From Rhodospirillales bacterium (lineage in GTDB: Bacteria > Pseudomonadota > Alphaproteobacteria > Rhodospirillales > Casp-alpha2), in the NCBI GenBank assembly GCA_013203595.1, contig JABMNT010000121.1:18554-82553 (forward strand): a stretch of DNA of 64,000 nt, given 5' to 3'. Positions 34,577-43,442 of this stretch are shown here, piece by piece (the first letter of the stretch is position 1; each line of letters begins with the position of its first letter). The notes beneath the pieces were generated by a model. That model ran no database searches. It was not told the origin of the DNA and saw only the letters and a program-made list of their open reading frames with translations. The position numbers and the translations under genes are program-made.

Positions 34577-35205
34577 CTATGAGGTGCGCCGCACCAGCGC
34601 CGTCAGCAGACCTGCACCGATCAGAAAACCGGCACCAACCCGGTTGGCAATCCGCAACGTTTCGGGACGCTGAAAGCGCGCCTGCATCCTGCCCGCCAGG
34701 ATCGCCCAGACAGCGACGTTAACCCCGGCCAGCAACACAAAAGTGGTTTCAAGGATGGCGAACTGCTGGAAAGCCGCCTGTGCCGGATCGACAAATTGCG
34801 GAACGAAGGCAATGAAAAAAACAATACCCTTGGATTCAATGTGGTCACAATATAGGCGTTCCAGAACATCTGCGCCTTTGATCGGATGCCGGCGGCGGCC
34901 CTCGTCGCGTCGTCGAAGTGGGGTTTTGAGCGCCAGAGCCTGATGCCTATGAATATCAGATAGGCGGCGCCAACCAGCTTCAGGGTCGTAAACAGGGCGG
35001 ATGAGGCCGCGAGAACGGCACCGGCTCCCAGCAGCGACACCGTCATCGCCGTAAAGTCCCCGAGCATAACACCGGGAACGGTTGCCCAGGCGGTATCGCG
35101 TCCCCTGCCCAGGGCATAGCTAACCACCACAGTGACGGTCGGACCGGGAACAATCAGCAGGGCCGTTGTCGCAACAACAAATGCAATCCATAGGTCCAGG
35201 GACAT
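34577..35205 (-). pseudogene. LysE-family exporter, disrupted by a single-base frameshift
   Basis: From the ATG at 35205, after a strong GGAGGTGAT site, the frame encodes a normal LysE/RhtB protein: PGPTVTVVVSYALGRGRD, then FWNAYIVTTLNP. The frame then degenerates into a Ser/Arg-rich tail ending at 34621. One base earlier or later, the expected C-terminus resumes: KGIVFFIAFVPQFVDPA through RRTS, with a stop at 34577-34579. A one-base deletion near 34831-34833 (CCAAGGG where CCxAAGGG is expected) explains this. The truncated product lacks the last helices and is probably inactive. A sequencing error is the alternative. Confidence 0.8.
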
Positions 35206-35241
35206 ATCATCACCTCCACTTCATCGCGAAAGGAAAAACAG

Positions 35242-35256
35242 ACCTGCACAGCAGGT
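35242..35256. promoter_or_regulatory. 15 bp palindrome upstream of the lysE remnant
   Basis: ACCTGC-aca-GCAGGT at 35242-35256 is a perfect 6+6 bp dyad located 37 bp before the lysE start on the minus strand. It could be the operator of that gene or a small hairpin. There is no gene in the surrounding 35206-35451 stretch. Confidence 0.3.
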
Positions 35257-35451
35257 ACAAGCGGTTTTTTGGTTTCCCGGGGGCTCCTGGCGATTTTCCC
35301 CTGCGACGAACGGTCTTGGCGGTTTTATATTCGGTTTATTCCGCTTAATGAACAGACCAACAGGATTGCATTTCCTTTTGTGGCGATCTTTGATACTCAC
35401 CCCATACAACTATTACCAAATCACCAAACTCCGACAGTCCAAGGACCACCC

Positions 35452-35679
35452 ATGATACCCGCACGCTATGCCAACCTGCTGTTCAGTTTTTTCCTGTCGC
35501 TCATGATGTCGTGCCTGGTATCGTGTATCGCTACCGTGAGCACGATCGGGCTGATTGACGGATTCCATGAGGTCTGGCTGAGGTCCTGGTTGCACAGCTG
35601 GATTATTGCCTTTCCGGCGGTCCTGATCATCGCCCCCATCACCCGCAAGCTGGTCAGCAAATTGACAGCCAGTCCTTAG
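35452..35679 (+). CDS. DUF2798 small membrane protein
   Basis: A 75-residue protein of two transmembrane helices (about residues 8-33 and 44-66). MIPARYANLLFSFFLSLMMSCLVS and WLHSWIIAFPAVLIIAPITRKLV match the DUF2798 family, usually 70-80 residues. The ATG at 35452 follows AAGGACC. It stands alone between the lysE remnant and the sensor kinase. Function unknown. Confidence 0.8.
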   Translation: MIPARYANLLFSFFLSLMMSCLVSCIATVSTIGLIDGFHEVWLRSWLHSWIIAFPAVLIIAPITRKLVSKLTASP

Positions 35680-35735
35680 TGCTTTTCATTTTAATACGGA
35701 AACAACTGAGATCGGAAATGCAATGGGGAAGGTGA

Positions 35736-37154
35736 TTATTTGCTGGCAGGCAGGGTGATATAAAATGTTGAGCCAACACCGACTTCCGATTCAAAGCCGA
35801 TGGTCCCGCCCATGCCCTCGATCAGCGCCTTGCTGATCGACAGGCCCAGCCCGGTCCCCCCGTGTTTGCGGGTCGATGATGAATCGGCCTGGGTAAACTG
35901 ATCGTAAATTTTCGATTTGAAGTCTTCGGGTATACCTTCCCCGTGATCCCTGACTTTCACACGCACCTGTGGTCCGCTGTTTTCCACGGAAATTTCCACA
36001 TCACCACCGGGATATGAAAACTTCGCCGCATTGGACATCAAATTATTGAGAACCTGTTCAAGCCGGTATTCATCGGCTTCTCCATAAATCGGCGTTCGCT
36101 GCTCCTGAAAGACAAATGTGACCGATTGCGCGCGCGCCAGCCCCTGATTGTTGTTGACCGTACTCAACACCAGTTGGCAGATGTCATGGCGGCCGGTTTT
36201 CAACTCCAGGCGCCCGGAAAGGATACGTTCAAAGTCCAGCAATTCGTTGACCAGGCGGAGCAGGGCTTCGTTGTTTCGCTTGGCAATGACGATGAGATCC
36301 CGTGCCTCCTCAGTCATATTTTCCGGTAAAAATGATTGCAGTAATCCAAGACTTCCCAGCGATGAGGTCAACGGCGTGCGCAGTTCATGGCTCATGGCCG
36401 CCAAAAATTCGGATTTCGCCTGGTTGGCGGCTTCCGCCTGCTGTTTGGCTTCGTTAAGCGCTTCCGTTCGCTCTTCCACCAGACTTTGCAGATTCTGCTC
36501 ATATTTGAACTGCAGGTCCTGCATTTCATTAAACTGCGAGATCAGGACGCCGATTTCGTCGCCCCGGTTCCAGGCAACGGCCGGTCGACTGCCATCGCTG
36601 GTGTGTATTTGAAAGGCATCCATCAGCCGGCCCAGGGGTTTGCCGATAAAGCGGTAGTGGGCGAAATGCGCCCCGCCGACAAAGCTGACCAGCAGGATCA
36701 GGCACATAAGGGCATCAGACTTGAGCCGGTCCACGGATTCCCGGACAATGACCTGGTCGGTCATTTCAATTTCCAGGCTGCCAACCCGCACGAACCCGTC
36801 GTTACTGATGAAATTTATGCGGGTGGATTTTGTCAGTGCCGGATTTTCCGGATCCATCGGCCCGTATTTGTCGATGACGTTTCCACCGGGGTCACGGACG
36901 ATAACCCGCAGGACTTCCTCGTTGGAAATCGTCGAGGCCAGTATCAATTTGATCTGGTCTTTGTCTTTCTGAAAAACCGGCCCCGCCAGAATGAGAGACT
37001 GGCTGGCAACTGTTCGCGCCAGTTTTTGCGCCAGTTGCCGTTTCGCTACGCCAAACTCAATCCATTCGTAGCTGCCGACCACGATGACCGATATGATCAA
37101 TGTGATCGAAATAACATAAGCAAGAAAATTCCGGGTTAGCTTTCGGGTTCTCAC
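35736..37154 (-). CDS. Membrane-bound hybrid-less sensor histidine kinase
   Basis: A 472-residue sensor kinase. Two transmembrane helices (about residues 12-29 and 146-164) enclose a periplasmic sensor domain of about 115 residues. A HAMP-like region and a coiled coil (residues 215-247) follow. The H box is FLAAMSHELRTPL (H256), the N box NNLMSNAAKF, and the ATP sites DHGEGIP and GGTGLGLSISKAL. No receiver domain or response regulator gene is nearby, so its partner is unknown. The start is a GTG that overlaps the stop of the YHS-protein gene by one base (TAGTG), which suggests that the YHS protein is functionally tied to the kinase. Confidence 0.9.
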   Translation of the reverse strand: MRTRKLTRNFLAYVISITLIISVIVVGSYEWIEFGVAKRQLAQKLARTVASQSLILAGPVFQKDKDQIKLILASTISNEEVLRVIVRDPGGNVIDKYGPMDPENPALTKSTRINFISNDGFVRVGSLEIEMTDQVIVRESVDRLKSDALMCLILLVSFVGGAHFAHYRFIGKPLGRLMDAFQIHTSDGSRPAVAWNRGDEIGVLISQFNEMQDLQFKYEQNLQSLVEERTEALNEAKQQAEAANQAKSEFLAAMSHELRTPLTSSLGSLGLLQSFLPENMTEEARDLIVIAKRNNEALLRLVNELLDFERILSGRLELKTGRHDICQLVLSTVNNNQGLARAQSVTFVFQEQRTPIYGEADEYRLEQVLNNLMSNAAKFSYPGGDVEISVENSGPQVRVKVRDHGEGIPEDFKSKIYDQFTQADSSSTRKHGGTGLGLSISKALIEGMGGTIGFESEVGVGSTFYITLPASK

Positions 37155-37645
37155 TAGAGATCATTTGCCGGTACATGCTTAATTTTCGGCCAGGTCCTGT
37201 TGCCAATCTCGATATTTTTTTCCAGATTATCTTCCCAGATCAAACGCGTGCCCTTGTCGAGTTGGAAGAACAGGACATTGTTTACAATGCGCCAGGCATC
37301 CGGTGCATTATCAAACTTCTTGCCCAGAACAACCCCGTAAGCACAATAGCCCCCGTAGGCGGGAATGTACTTTTGCGGCATCGCCTTGAACTGTTTCTGG
37401 TTTTCGGCACTGACAAAACTGTATTTCGCACCCTCGAAAACCGTGACATAGGAATCAACCCCTTTTTTCGGGCCATCCTTATCAAAATAGGAAACAACAT
37501 CGTAGCCGTTGGCAACAAAGCCATCTGCGTTGACATTGATTTCAACAAGACCGGCAGCCCGCGCCCCACTCGGTGAAAAACCGAACATCAAACAGACAAC
37601 GGCAACATATACGAGAGAATTCAAAGTTCTTACAGGTATAGACAT
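37154..37645 (-). CDS. Periplasmic YHS-domain protein
   Basis: A 163-residue exported protein. The signal peptide covers about residues 1-30 and ends in ARA-AG. The YHS domain follows: NGYDVVSYFDKDGPKKG, then YSFVSAENQKQFKAMPQKYIPAYGGYCAYGV. YHS domains are thought to bind metal ions or a related ligand; the conserved Cys and the aromatic residues are present. Translational coupling to the sensor kinase suggests that it could deliver or sense the kinase's signal, for example a metal or redox cue. Confidence 0.83.
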   Translation of the reverse strand: MSIPVRTLNSLVYVAVVCLMFGFSPSGARAAGLVEINVNADGFVANGYDVVSYFDKDGPKKGVDSYVTVFEGAKYSFVSAENQKQFKAMPQKYIPAYGGYCAYGVVLGKKFDNAPDAWRIVNNVLFFQLDKGTRLIWEDNLEKNIEIGNRTWPKIKHVPANDL

Positions 37646-37818
37646 AACACACCTTTCCGCACACGCAGATTAAATGGCTGTAGCCAAACCTGACCAGCCA
37701 GGATGACGACTGAATACTATTATCACCAGCCGGTTTTGAATTGTAAATGAATCACAACCTAACAGTTATGAACGGATGTAACCACTTATGCGGGATATCT
37801 GCGTTAAATTAGTGCTTT

Positions 37819-38241
37819 TCATGCTGGCTGGGCGACGGAAACAATCACTTCACCGGTTGCCGGATCAACGCTAACAGTATCGCCGGTTATTATCCGGGCC
37901 GTAATATTGACGTCGAACCGATCGACCAGGGCGATCCCGCCAAAAGCCGCACCCTGGGCAATGATCGGGTTGGCATAGTTCAGCAGCAAGGCTGCAGGCG
38001 CCATCCCCCGTGACGCCATTTCGTGCAACATCCAGGCGGTGGCGACGCCGCCCTTTGCAATATTAAGGACCAGGATTTTCCCCACATAGGCTTGCCCGAA
38101 CAGTTTGTGGGCCGGGCGGGAAAACACGCCCTCGATCCGGTTCAGGTCGTAGCGCGCACTGAAATTATCATCGGCAACAAGCGCCAGGCCAGTGGCTTTC
38201 GGCCCGATTCCTGGGTGGCCCTGGATCAACACGCTATTCAT
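37819..38241 (-). CDS. Aconitase X small subunit (swivel domain, DUF126)
   Basis: A 140-residue protein corresponding to the aconitase X swivel domain. GATGLALV-like GPKATGLALVADDNFSARYD and the later VLNIAKGGVATAWMLHEM and NYANPIIAQGAAFGGIALVDRF match DUF126. It starts with an ATG overlapping the stop of the large subunit by one base (TGATG). Bacterial AcnX with separate large and small subunits has been shown to act as cis-3-hydroxy-L-proline dehydratase. Whether this is the substrate here is uncertain (see findings). Confidence 0.87.
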   Translation of the reverse strand: MNSVLIQGHPGIGPKATGLALVADDNFSARYDLNRIEGVFSRPAHKLFGQAYVGKILVLNIAKGGVATAWMLHEMASRGMAPAALLLNYANPIIAQGAAFGGIALVDRFDVNITARIITGDTVSVDPATGEVIVSVAQPA

Positions 38242-39485
38242 CAGACGATCCGCCCAGCGATTGCAGACGCGACACAGCGTTCCATGTCGGCAAGCATGGG
38301 CTCGTAGCCATAGCCGCCGATGATATTCACCAGCTTGGCCGAATTGGTCATCAGCCGTTTCCAGCCGTTAGCTTCGCCCAGTTCACGCGCATGCATCTGG
38401 TAGAAACAAACTCCTTCCATCAGGATGGCGCCTGACTTCGAGATCCTGGCGTCCAGTCCCATGCGTTCGGCGGCGCGTTTGTTTTCCGGGCTGGTTGCGA
38501 TAAGCAATGAAACATCGGCATGGATCTGCTGGCCTTGCAGCAAGCCGGCCAATCGGTCCAGTTCGAACAGCGACAACTGCGGGGCCGCAAACACCACCAC
38601 ATCCAGAGCGTCGTCCGGCATCGCGTAGCTGGCAAAAAAATCAGTGATGTCTTTGGCTTTGATGGCCCGGGCAGGCGGAACAGGGTTGGCAAATACAGTC
38701 GCCAGATCCGGCGCCTCCGGGGTCACACCGATCATGTGGAACAAGGCCGTTGAGCCGAAGCTGGCCATGGCTGCGCCAAAATGTTTGAGATCGTCGGAAC
38801 CGGGCGGGCTGGTTATGCCATCGAGCACGGGAACGTCGTAGTAAGATCCCATTTCACGGCCAATAAAGCCCCCCAATGCCCCCCACTGGCTCCAGTCTGT
38901 GGGTTGCTGTTCAACCCGGAACAGGCGTGTGCCCCGTCGCATTTCATCCAGGTGAAAGCCATATCTCGGGGTCCGCCCGGTCAATGCCGCCGCCAGCGCC
39001 GATGGCCCGCCTTCATAATTGGTGCGCGCACCAAATACAGAGTTTGAATAAATCACAACGCCGGTATCGCCCATCGCCAGATGCTCGCCGCGAACCGGTG
39101 GCAGGATGGTCTGATAATTGATACAGGTGTCGGTCATCAAGATACCCAGGGCCCGAAATGCCTGGTCGGCGCGGCGCTCCAGCTCGACATAGGCCGGATC
39201 GTGCCTGATCCGCTCGAAGGTGTTGAAATCAGCACCACGCGGATCCGTGATGGTCGGGATGCACACCCGGTTATCGGATTCCGGCTCCGCCGCCAGCTCT
39301 TCGAGAAAGCGAACCCCGGCTTCGCCGAGCGATTCCGTATCGGCCATAATATGGGCCTGCACCACCTCAACAAAATCTTCCGCATCGAAAAACCGGCCGA
39401 CCTGGATTTGCTGTTCGATGGCGCGCTGGCGGGCAGCGCCCATTTCACCGGCACGCATGGCCTGTTCAAATGCGTTAAGTTTCAT
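38241..39485 (-). CDS. Aconitase X catalytic subunit (DUF521)
   Basis: A 414-residue aconitase X large subunit, an iron-sulfur dehydratase. Candidate cluster cysteines are in MTDTCINYQT and MEGVCFYQM. The substrate-site segments YSNSVFGARTNYEGGPSALAAALTGRTP and NSAKLVNIIGGYGYEPM are typical of DUF521. It is the penultimate gene of a minus-strand catabolic series that begins with the TRAP system at 46570. The GGGG-containing leader before the ATG at 39485 is a fair ribosome site. Confidence 0.88.
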   Translation of the reverse strand: MKLNAFEQAMRAGEMGAARQRAIEQQIQVGRFFDAEDFVEVVQAHIMADTESLGEAGVRFLEELAAEPESDNRVCIPTITDPRGADFNTFERIRHDPAYVELERRADQAFRALGILMTDTCINYQTILPPVRGEHLAMGDTGVVIYSNSVFGARTNYEGGPSALAAALTGRTPRYGFHLDEMRRGTRLFRVEQQPTDWSQWGALGGFIGREMGSYYDVPVLDGITSPPGSDDLKHFGAAMASFGSTALFHMIGVTPEAPDLATVFANPVPPARAIKAKDITDFFASYAMPDDALDVVVFAAPQLSLFELDRLAGLLQGQQIHADVSLLIATSPENKRAAERMGLDARISKSGAILMEGVCFYQMHARELGEANGWKRLMTNSAKLVNIIGGYGYEPMLADMERCVASAIAGRIV

Positions 39486-39602
39486 TTGATCCCCGGATCT
39501 CCGTCAGTGGTCGAGCTTAACCAATCGATCATATCAATTCAAAACCTGGCGGTGCCTTTCGCGGACGGAACATCACCTCACGCGAAACTTCGCTGACCCT
39601 GT

Positions 39603-40409
39603 TCAGATACCGGTTACCTGAAAATCATCGGCAATCGGCCAATGCAGACCGGCCGAAGCACCGCCATCGACACGGATCACCTGGCCGGTCAAAAAGGCCG
39701 ATGCCGACGACGCCAGAAAGAGTGCGGTTCCGATCATATCGACGGGCACCCCCATGCGCTGCAACGGTGTCACAACCTTTCCCCATGCCTTCATGTTCGG
39801 GTCCGACCATAGTTTCTGGGTCAGGTCTGTGAGGATAAATCCCGGAGCCAGGGCGTTGACCCGCACACCATGAGGCCCCCATTCCGACGCCAGTCCACGG
39901 GTCATGGCACTGACGCCCGATTTGCTCATGGAATAGGGAACCACCTGATGGATCGGTGCATTGGACGAAAGCGAATCAATATTGATCTGGCTGCCACTGC
40001 CCTGAGCGATCATCTGCCGGCCGACCCGGGTCGACAGCAGAAAGGTGCCGCGCAGGTTTATATTAAAGACAAAATCGTAGTCTTCGGCGGTAAATTCGGT
40101 GGCCGGTTTGCGAATATTCACGCCCGCAGAATTGACCAGGGTATCGATGCGTCCGTATTTTTCGATGACCCGGTCGACACAGGCATTGATTGACGCTTCC
40201 TCGGCCACGTCACAGACAATACCTTCAACGGACCCCTTGCCCACATCCAGTTTTTCGGCGGTCGCGTCCAGAGTCTCCTGATGACGCCCGGTTATGACAA
40301 CGGTGGCATCACGTTCGGCAAAAGCCTGGGCGATGGTTTCACCAATACCCCGGCTGGCACCGGAAACCAGGACGACACTTTCGCTGACATCAAATATATT
40401 CTCAACCAT
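39603..40409 (-). CDS. Short-chain dehydrogenase/reductase
   Basis: A 268-residue classical SDR enzyme. It has VSGASRGIGETIAQ for the cofactor, NSAGVNIRKP, the catalytic Ser in INIDSLSSNA and Tyr/Lys in YSMSKSGV. The overall pattern resembles gluconate 5-dehydrogenase and related sugar-acid SDRs. The first residue after the second beta strand is Arg (GRHQE), favouring NADP. It lies 14 bp from the Gfo/Idh gene and is part of the AcnX locus. Confidence 0.87.
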   Translation of the reverse strand: MVENIFDVSESVVLVSGASRGIGETIAQAFAERDATVVITGRHQETLDATAEKLDVGKGSVEGIVCDVAEEASINACVDRVIEKYGRIDTLVNSAGVNIRKPATEFTAEDYDFVFNINLRGTFLLSTRVGRQMIAQGSGSQINIDSLSSNAPIHQVVPYSMSKSGVSAMTRGLASEWGPHGVRVNALAPGFILTDLTQKLWSDPNMKAWGKVVTPLQRMGVPVDMIGTALFLASSASAFLTGQVIRVDGGASAGLHWPIADDFQVTGI

Positions 40410-40422
40410 TCACTTTTCCTTT

Positions 40423-41433
40423 TTAAACGTCGACCCACTGGCCGGTTTTACCGGCTCTGAAAACCGCATCGATGACCCGCATATTGGCAATCGAGTTTTC
40501 CAGCGAAACGGTTACCGGCCCGCCATCGCGAATCGCCCGCGACAACAATTCACCCTGGACCGTGTACTGGTCGTTGACCGGAAACTCCTCGGTTTTAATG
40601 CCGGTGCCAAAATTGTCCTGCCCATCATCAATGAAGATCCGGCACGGCCGGTCATTGGGCGCATTGAACGGGATTTCCACCTCAATCCGGCCTTTGGTGC
40701 CGACAAAGTTCATGCGCTGGCGCAGGGCCATTTGCGTTGAACACATCCAGGTTGCCTGGACCCCATTGGGAAAGGTCATGATGGCCGAGGTCAGCCGGTC
40801 GGTTTTCATGACCGGGTCGCGGTCGATAACCGCCGCCAGCCGGTCGGGTTCCTGTTCGGTGACCATCCGTGATGTGGTGATCAGATAGCAGCCGATATCA
40901 TAGATGCCGCCGCCACCGATATCGGCCATGTTGCGGATATTATCCGGATCATCATTGAAATAGCTGAACATGCCCTGAATTGCCCGCAACTCACCAATGG
41001 CCCCGGTTTTGACCAGTTCAACAACCCGCAGCCACTGAGGGCTCTGACGCACCATAAAGGCTTCTTCGACAATTTTCCCCGTGCGCCGGCTGACGTCGAT
41101 CAATTGCTCCGCCTCGGCCGCGTCCAGGGCAATCGGCTTTTCGCACAACACGTGCTTGCCCGCTTCCATAGCCTGAATGGTCACCGGCACATGCAGGTGA
41201 TTGGGCAGCGGGTTATAGACCGCTTCAACGTCAGGATCGGCCAGCAGTTCCGCGTAGGAACCATAGGCTTTCGGGATCCCCAGTTCATCCGCATAGGCCT
41301 GGGCCGCCGAAAGATCCCGCGATGCAATGGCCGAGACAAACACATCCGGGCTTTTCATCATTGCCGGCACCACATGCACGCGGCCGATTTTGGCCGTGCT
41401 GATTATCCCCCAATTGACAGGCTTGCTCATCAT
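40423..41433 (-). CDS. Gfo/Idh/MocA-family oxidoreductase
   Basis: A 336-residue dehydrogenase of the family, related to D-xylose 1-dehydrogenase and trans-dihydrodiol dehydrogenase-like members. It has VNWGIISTAKIGRVHVVPAM, the EKP motif in VLCEKPIALDA, and GGGGIYDIGCYLI with the conserved Asp/Tyr region of the active site. GGGAGAG precedes two consecutive ATGs. It is one of four oxidoreductases in the AcnX locus. Confidence 0.85.
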   Translation of the reverse strand: MMSKPVNWGIISTAKIGRVHVVPAMMKSPDVFVSAIASRDLSAAQAYADELGIPKAYGSYAELLADPDVEAVYNPLPNHLHVPVTIQAMEAGKHVLCEKPIALDAAEAEQLIDVSRRTGKIVEEAFMVRQSPQWLRVVELVKTGAIGELRAIQGMFSYFNDDPDNIRNMADIGGGGIYDIGCYLITTSRMVTEQEPDRLAAVIDRDPVMKTDRLTSAIMTFPNGVQATWMCSTQMALRQRMNFVGTKGRIEVEIPFNAPNDRPCRIFIDDGQDNFGTGIKTEEFPVNDQYTVQGELLSRAIRDGGPVTVSLENSIANMRVIDAVFRAGKTGQWVDV

Positions 41434-41523
41434 TTCTCTCCCATAACACGATAGTTTTAACGATTACCGCGTACCATAAGTGGGAGAAAGTCAGATAACC
41501 AGAAATTTCACAAATTGACGGGG

Positions 41524-42405
41524 TTAGCGTTTCAGATCAGCCATGTGTTCAAGCAGACGACAGACAACAGCCGTATCCTGTTTCCTGAAGCCAGCCTCAA
41601 GGGCGGCGTTATAGAGGGCTGTGGAGGTATCGAAAAGCGGTGTCATCGTGCCATGGCGGCGGGCAAAATCACCAATTATATCGAGATCCTTCTGCCAGAC
41701 ATCCATTTTCATGCCTGCGTCATCATAGGTTTGCTCGACCATCACCGGACCGCGCACTTCAAACATCCGCGACGAGCCAGCCCCGTCACCGATCACCTTC
41801 AGGATCGCATTGGCATCAAGGCCCGATTTCATGCCCAGAACCAGGGCTTCCGCAGCCGCCACATTATGGATCGCCACCAGCAGGTTGGCGACAAACTTCA
41901 TGCGACTGCCGTTACCGAAAGCACCCACATAATGGCACGAGCGGGCAATCATCCCGAACACCGGCCGGGCTTTTTCAAAGCCGGCCTCACTGCCACTGGC
42001 ATATATCGAAATGTCCTTGCTGATCGCCTGTTTACCGGTACCGCTGATCGGCGCATCCAGCATGTCGATCCCGGATTTTTGCAAAATCTCGAAAGCGGCT
42101 TCCTTGTCCTCGATCCGCAGGGTCGACAATTCGACCACAACCCGGTCCCCGGCCCCGGCTTCGTCGATCCCGCCGGCACCACCGATCACCGCAGCCAGCG
42201 CGCCGGGCGACGGCAGCGACGTCAGAATGACGTCAGCAGCCAGCGCCACATCCTTCGCAGATGAGGCGATTTCGATCCCCTGGTGACCCAGTTCCGCACA
42301 GATCCCGGGGTCAATATCATAGCCGACGACATCAGCCCCCGCCGCCACCAGATTGCGGGCAATGGCACCACCCATTATCCCCAGACCAATAACACCGACC
42401 GACAT
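41524..42405 (-). CDS. Beta-hydroxyacid dehydrogenase (3-hydroxyisobutyrate dehydrogenase family)
   Basis: A 293-residue NAD(P)-dependent enzyme with the nucleotide motif VGVIGLGIMGGAIARNL, the substrate motif LDAPISGTGKQA and the catalytic Lys in SRMKFVANLLVAIHN (K followed by the conserved Asn). This family oxidises 3-hydroxy acids such as tartronate semialdehyde precursors or 3-hydroxyisobutyrate. GGGAGG precedes the ATG. It lies between the quinone oxidoreductase and Gfo/Idh genes in the AcnX operon. Confidence 0.87.
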   Translation of the reverse strand: MSVGVIGLGIMGGAIARNLVAAGADVVGYDIDPGICAELGHQGIEIASSAKDVALAADVILTSLPSPGALAAVIGGAGGIDEAGAGDRVVVELSTLRIEDKEAAFEILQKSGIDMLDAPISGTGKQAISKDISIYASGSEAGFEKARPVFGMIARSCHYVGAFGNGSRMKFVANLLVAIHNVAAAEALVLGMKSGLDANAILKVIGDGAGSSRMFEVRGPVMVEQTYDDAGMKMDVWQKDLDIIGDFARRHGTMTPLFDTSTALYNAALEAGFRKQDTAVVCRLLEHMADLKR

Positions 42406-42432
42406 TTTATTACCCTCCCGCGACGAAAAGAC

Positions 42433-43410
42433 TTATGGCAAAAGCACACTGGAGCCGGTGGTTAAGCCCATTTCCAGATCACGATGGGCCTTGGCCACCT
42501 GGTCGAAGGGGTAGCGCTGATTGATGTTTACGCTGAGCACCCCGTTTTCAATATGGTGAAAGACCGCATTGGCCGACATCTCCAGGTCTTCGCGCGATGC
42601 CGTATAGGTGACCAGCGTCGGCCGGGTGAAATAGAGAGAACCGGCTTTCTGCAGGGTTGATGGGGCGACCGCCGGCGCCTCACCGGTTACCGAGCCAAAG
42701 GACACAAAATAGCCGCGCGGGGCTAATGACTGCAGCGAGGCATCAAAGCTCGCCGCTCCGATCGGATCATAGACAACCGGCACCCCGGCACCGCCGGTTA
42801 TCTCCTTGACCCGTGCCGCAATATCTTCGGTTTTGCGGTCAATGGCGTGGCTATAGCCATTGTTCAGGGCAATCGCACATTTGTCGGCACCCCCAGCCAC
42901 GCCGATCATGACCGCCCCCATATGCCTGCCCCATTGTCCGGCCAGTTGACCGACACCACCGGAGGCCGCGTGGAACAGAACCATTTCGCCTGCTTTGACC
43001 GGATAAGTCCGGTTCAGCAGGTATTCAGCGGTCATCCCTTTCAACATAACTGAGGCGGCGACCTCGTCAGATATCGCATCGGGTATTTTGACCAGACGGG
43101 CCGCCGGGTACAGGCGATGGGACGCATAGGACCCCGGCGGGCCACCGGCATAAACCACCCGGTCGCCGGGTTTTACAGCGGTTACACCGGGCCCGGTTTC
43201 CAGCACCACGCCGGCCGCTTCCGAGCCGAGACCGCTGGGCAGCTGCATGGGATACTGGCCACCCCGGTGATAGATATCGATAAAATTCAGACCGATCGCC
43301 GTATGTTCAATCAATGCCTGTCCGTCTCCGGGTGCCGCCACCTCAACATCGACGATTTCAAGGACCGACGGGGCTCCCTGGGTTTTGAATATGACGGCCT
43401 GGGCTTTCAT
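42433..43410 (-). CDS. Quinone oxidoreductase-like MDR enzyme
   Basis: A 325-residue zinc-free medium-chain reductase. The typical quinone oxidoreductase blocks are present: NFIDIYHRGGQYPMQLPSGLGSEAAGVV, LHAASGGVGQLAGQW-like FHAASGGVGQLAGQW for NADPH, and YDPIGAASFDASL. No zinc-binding cysteines are found. AGGAG precedes the ATG. It follows the TRAP permease gene by 32 bp. Confidence 0.86.
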   Translation of the reverse strand: MKAQAVIFKTQGAPSVLEIVDVEVAAPGDGQALIEHTAIGLNFIDIYHRGGQYPMQLPSGLGSEAAGVVLETGPGVTAVKPGDRVVYAGGPPGSYASHRLYPAARLVKIPDAISDEVAASVMLKGMTAEYLLNRTYPVKAGEMVLFHAASGGVGQLAGQWGRHMGAVMIGVAGGADKCAIALNNGYSHAIDRKTEDIAARVKEITGGAGVPVVYDPIGAASFDASLQSLAPRGYFVSFGSVTGEAPAVAPSTLQKAGSLYFTRPTLVTYTASREDLEMSANAVFHHIENGVLSVNINQRYPFDQVAKAHRDLEMGLTTGSSVLLP

Positions 43411-43442
43411 GAGGTTCTCCTGATTTTGGTTCGGAATTGCGC

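Noticed and set aside
35677..37821. 14-base repeat TTAGTGCTTTTCAT at 35677 and 37808
   Set aside because: Pairs of identical 14-mers are expected by chance in a window of this size, and the surrounding sequences do not match.
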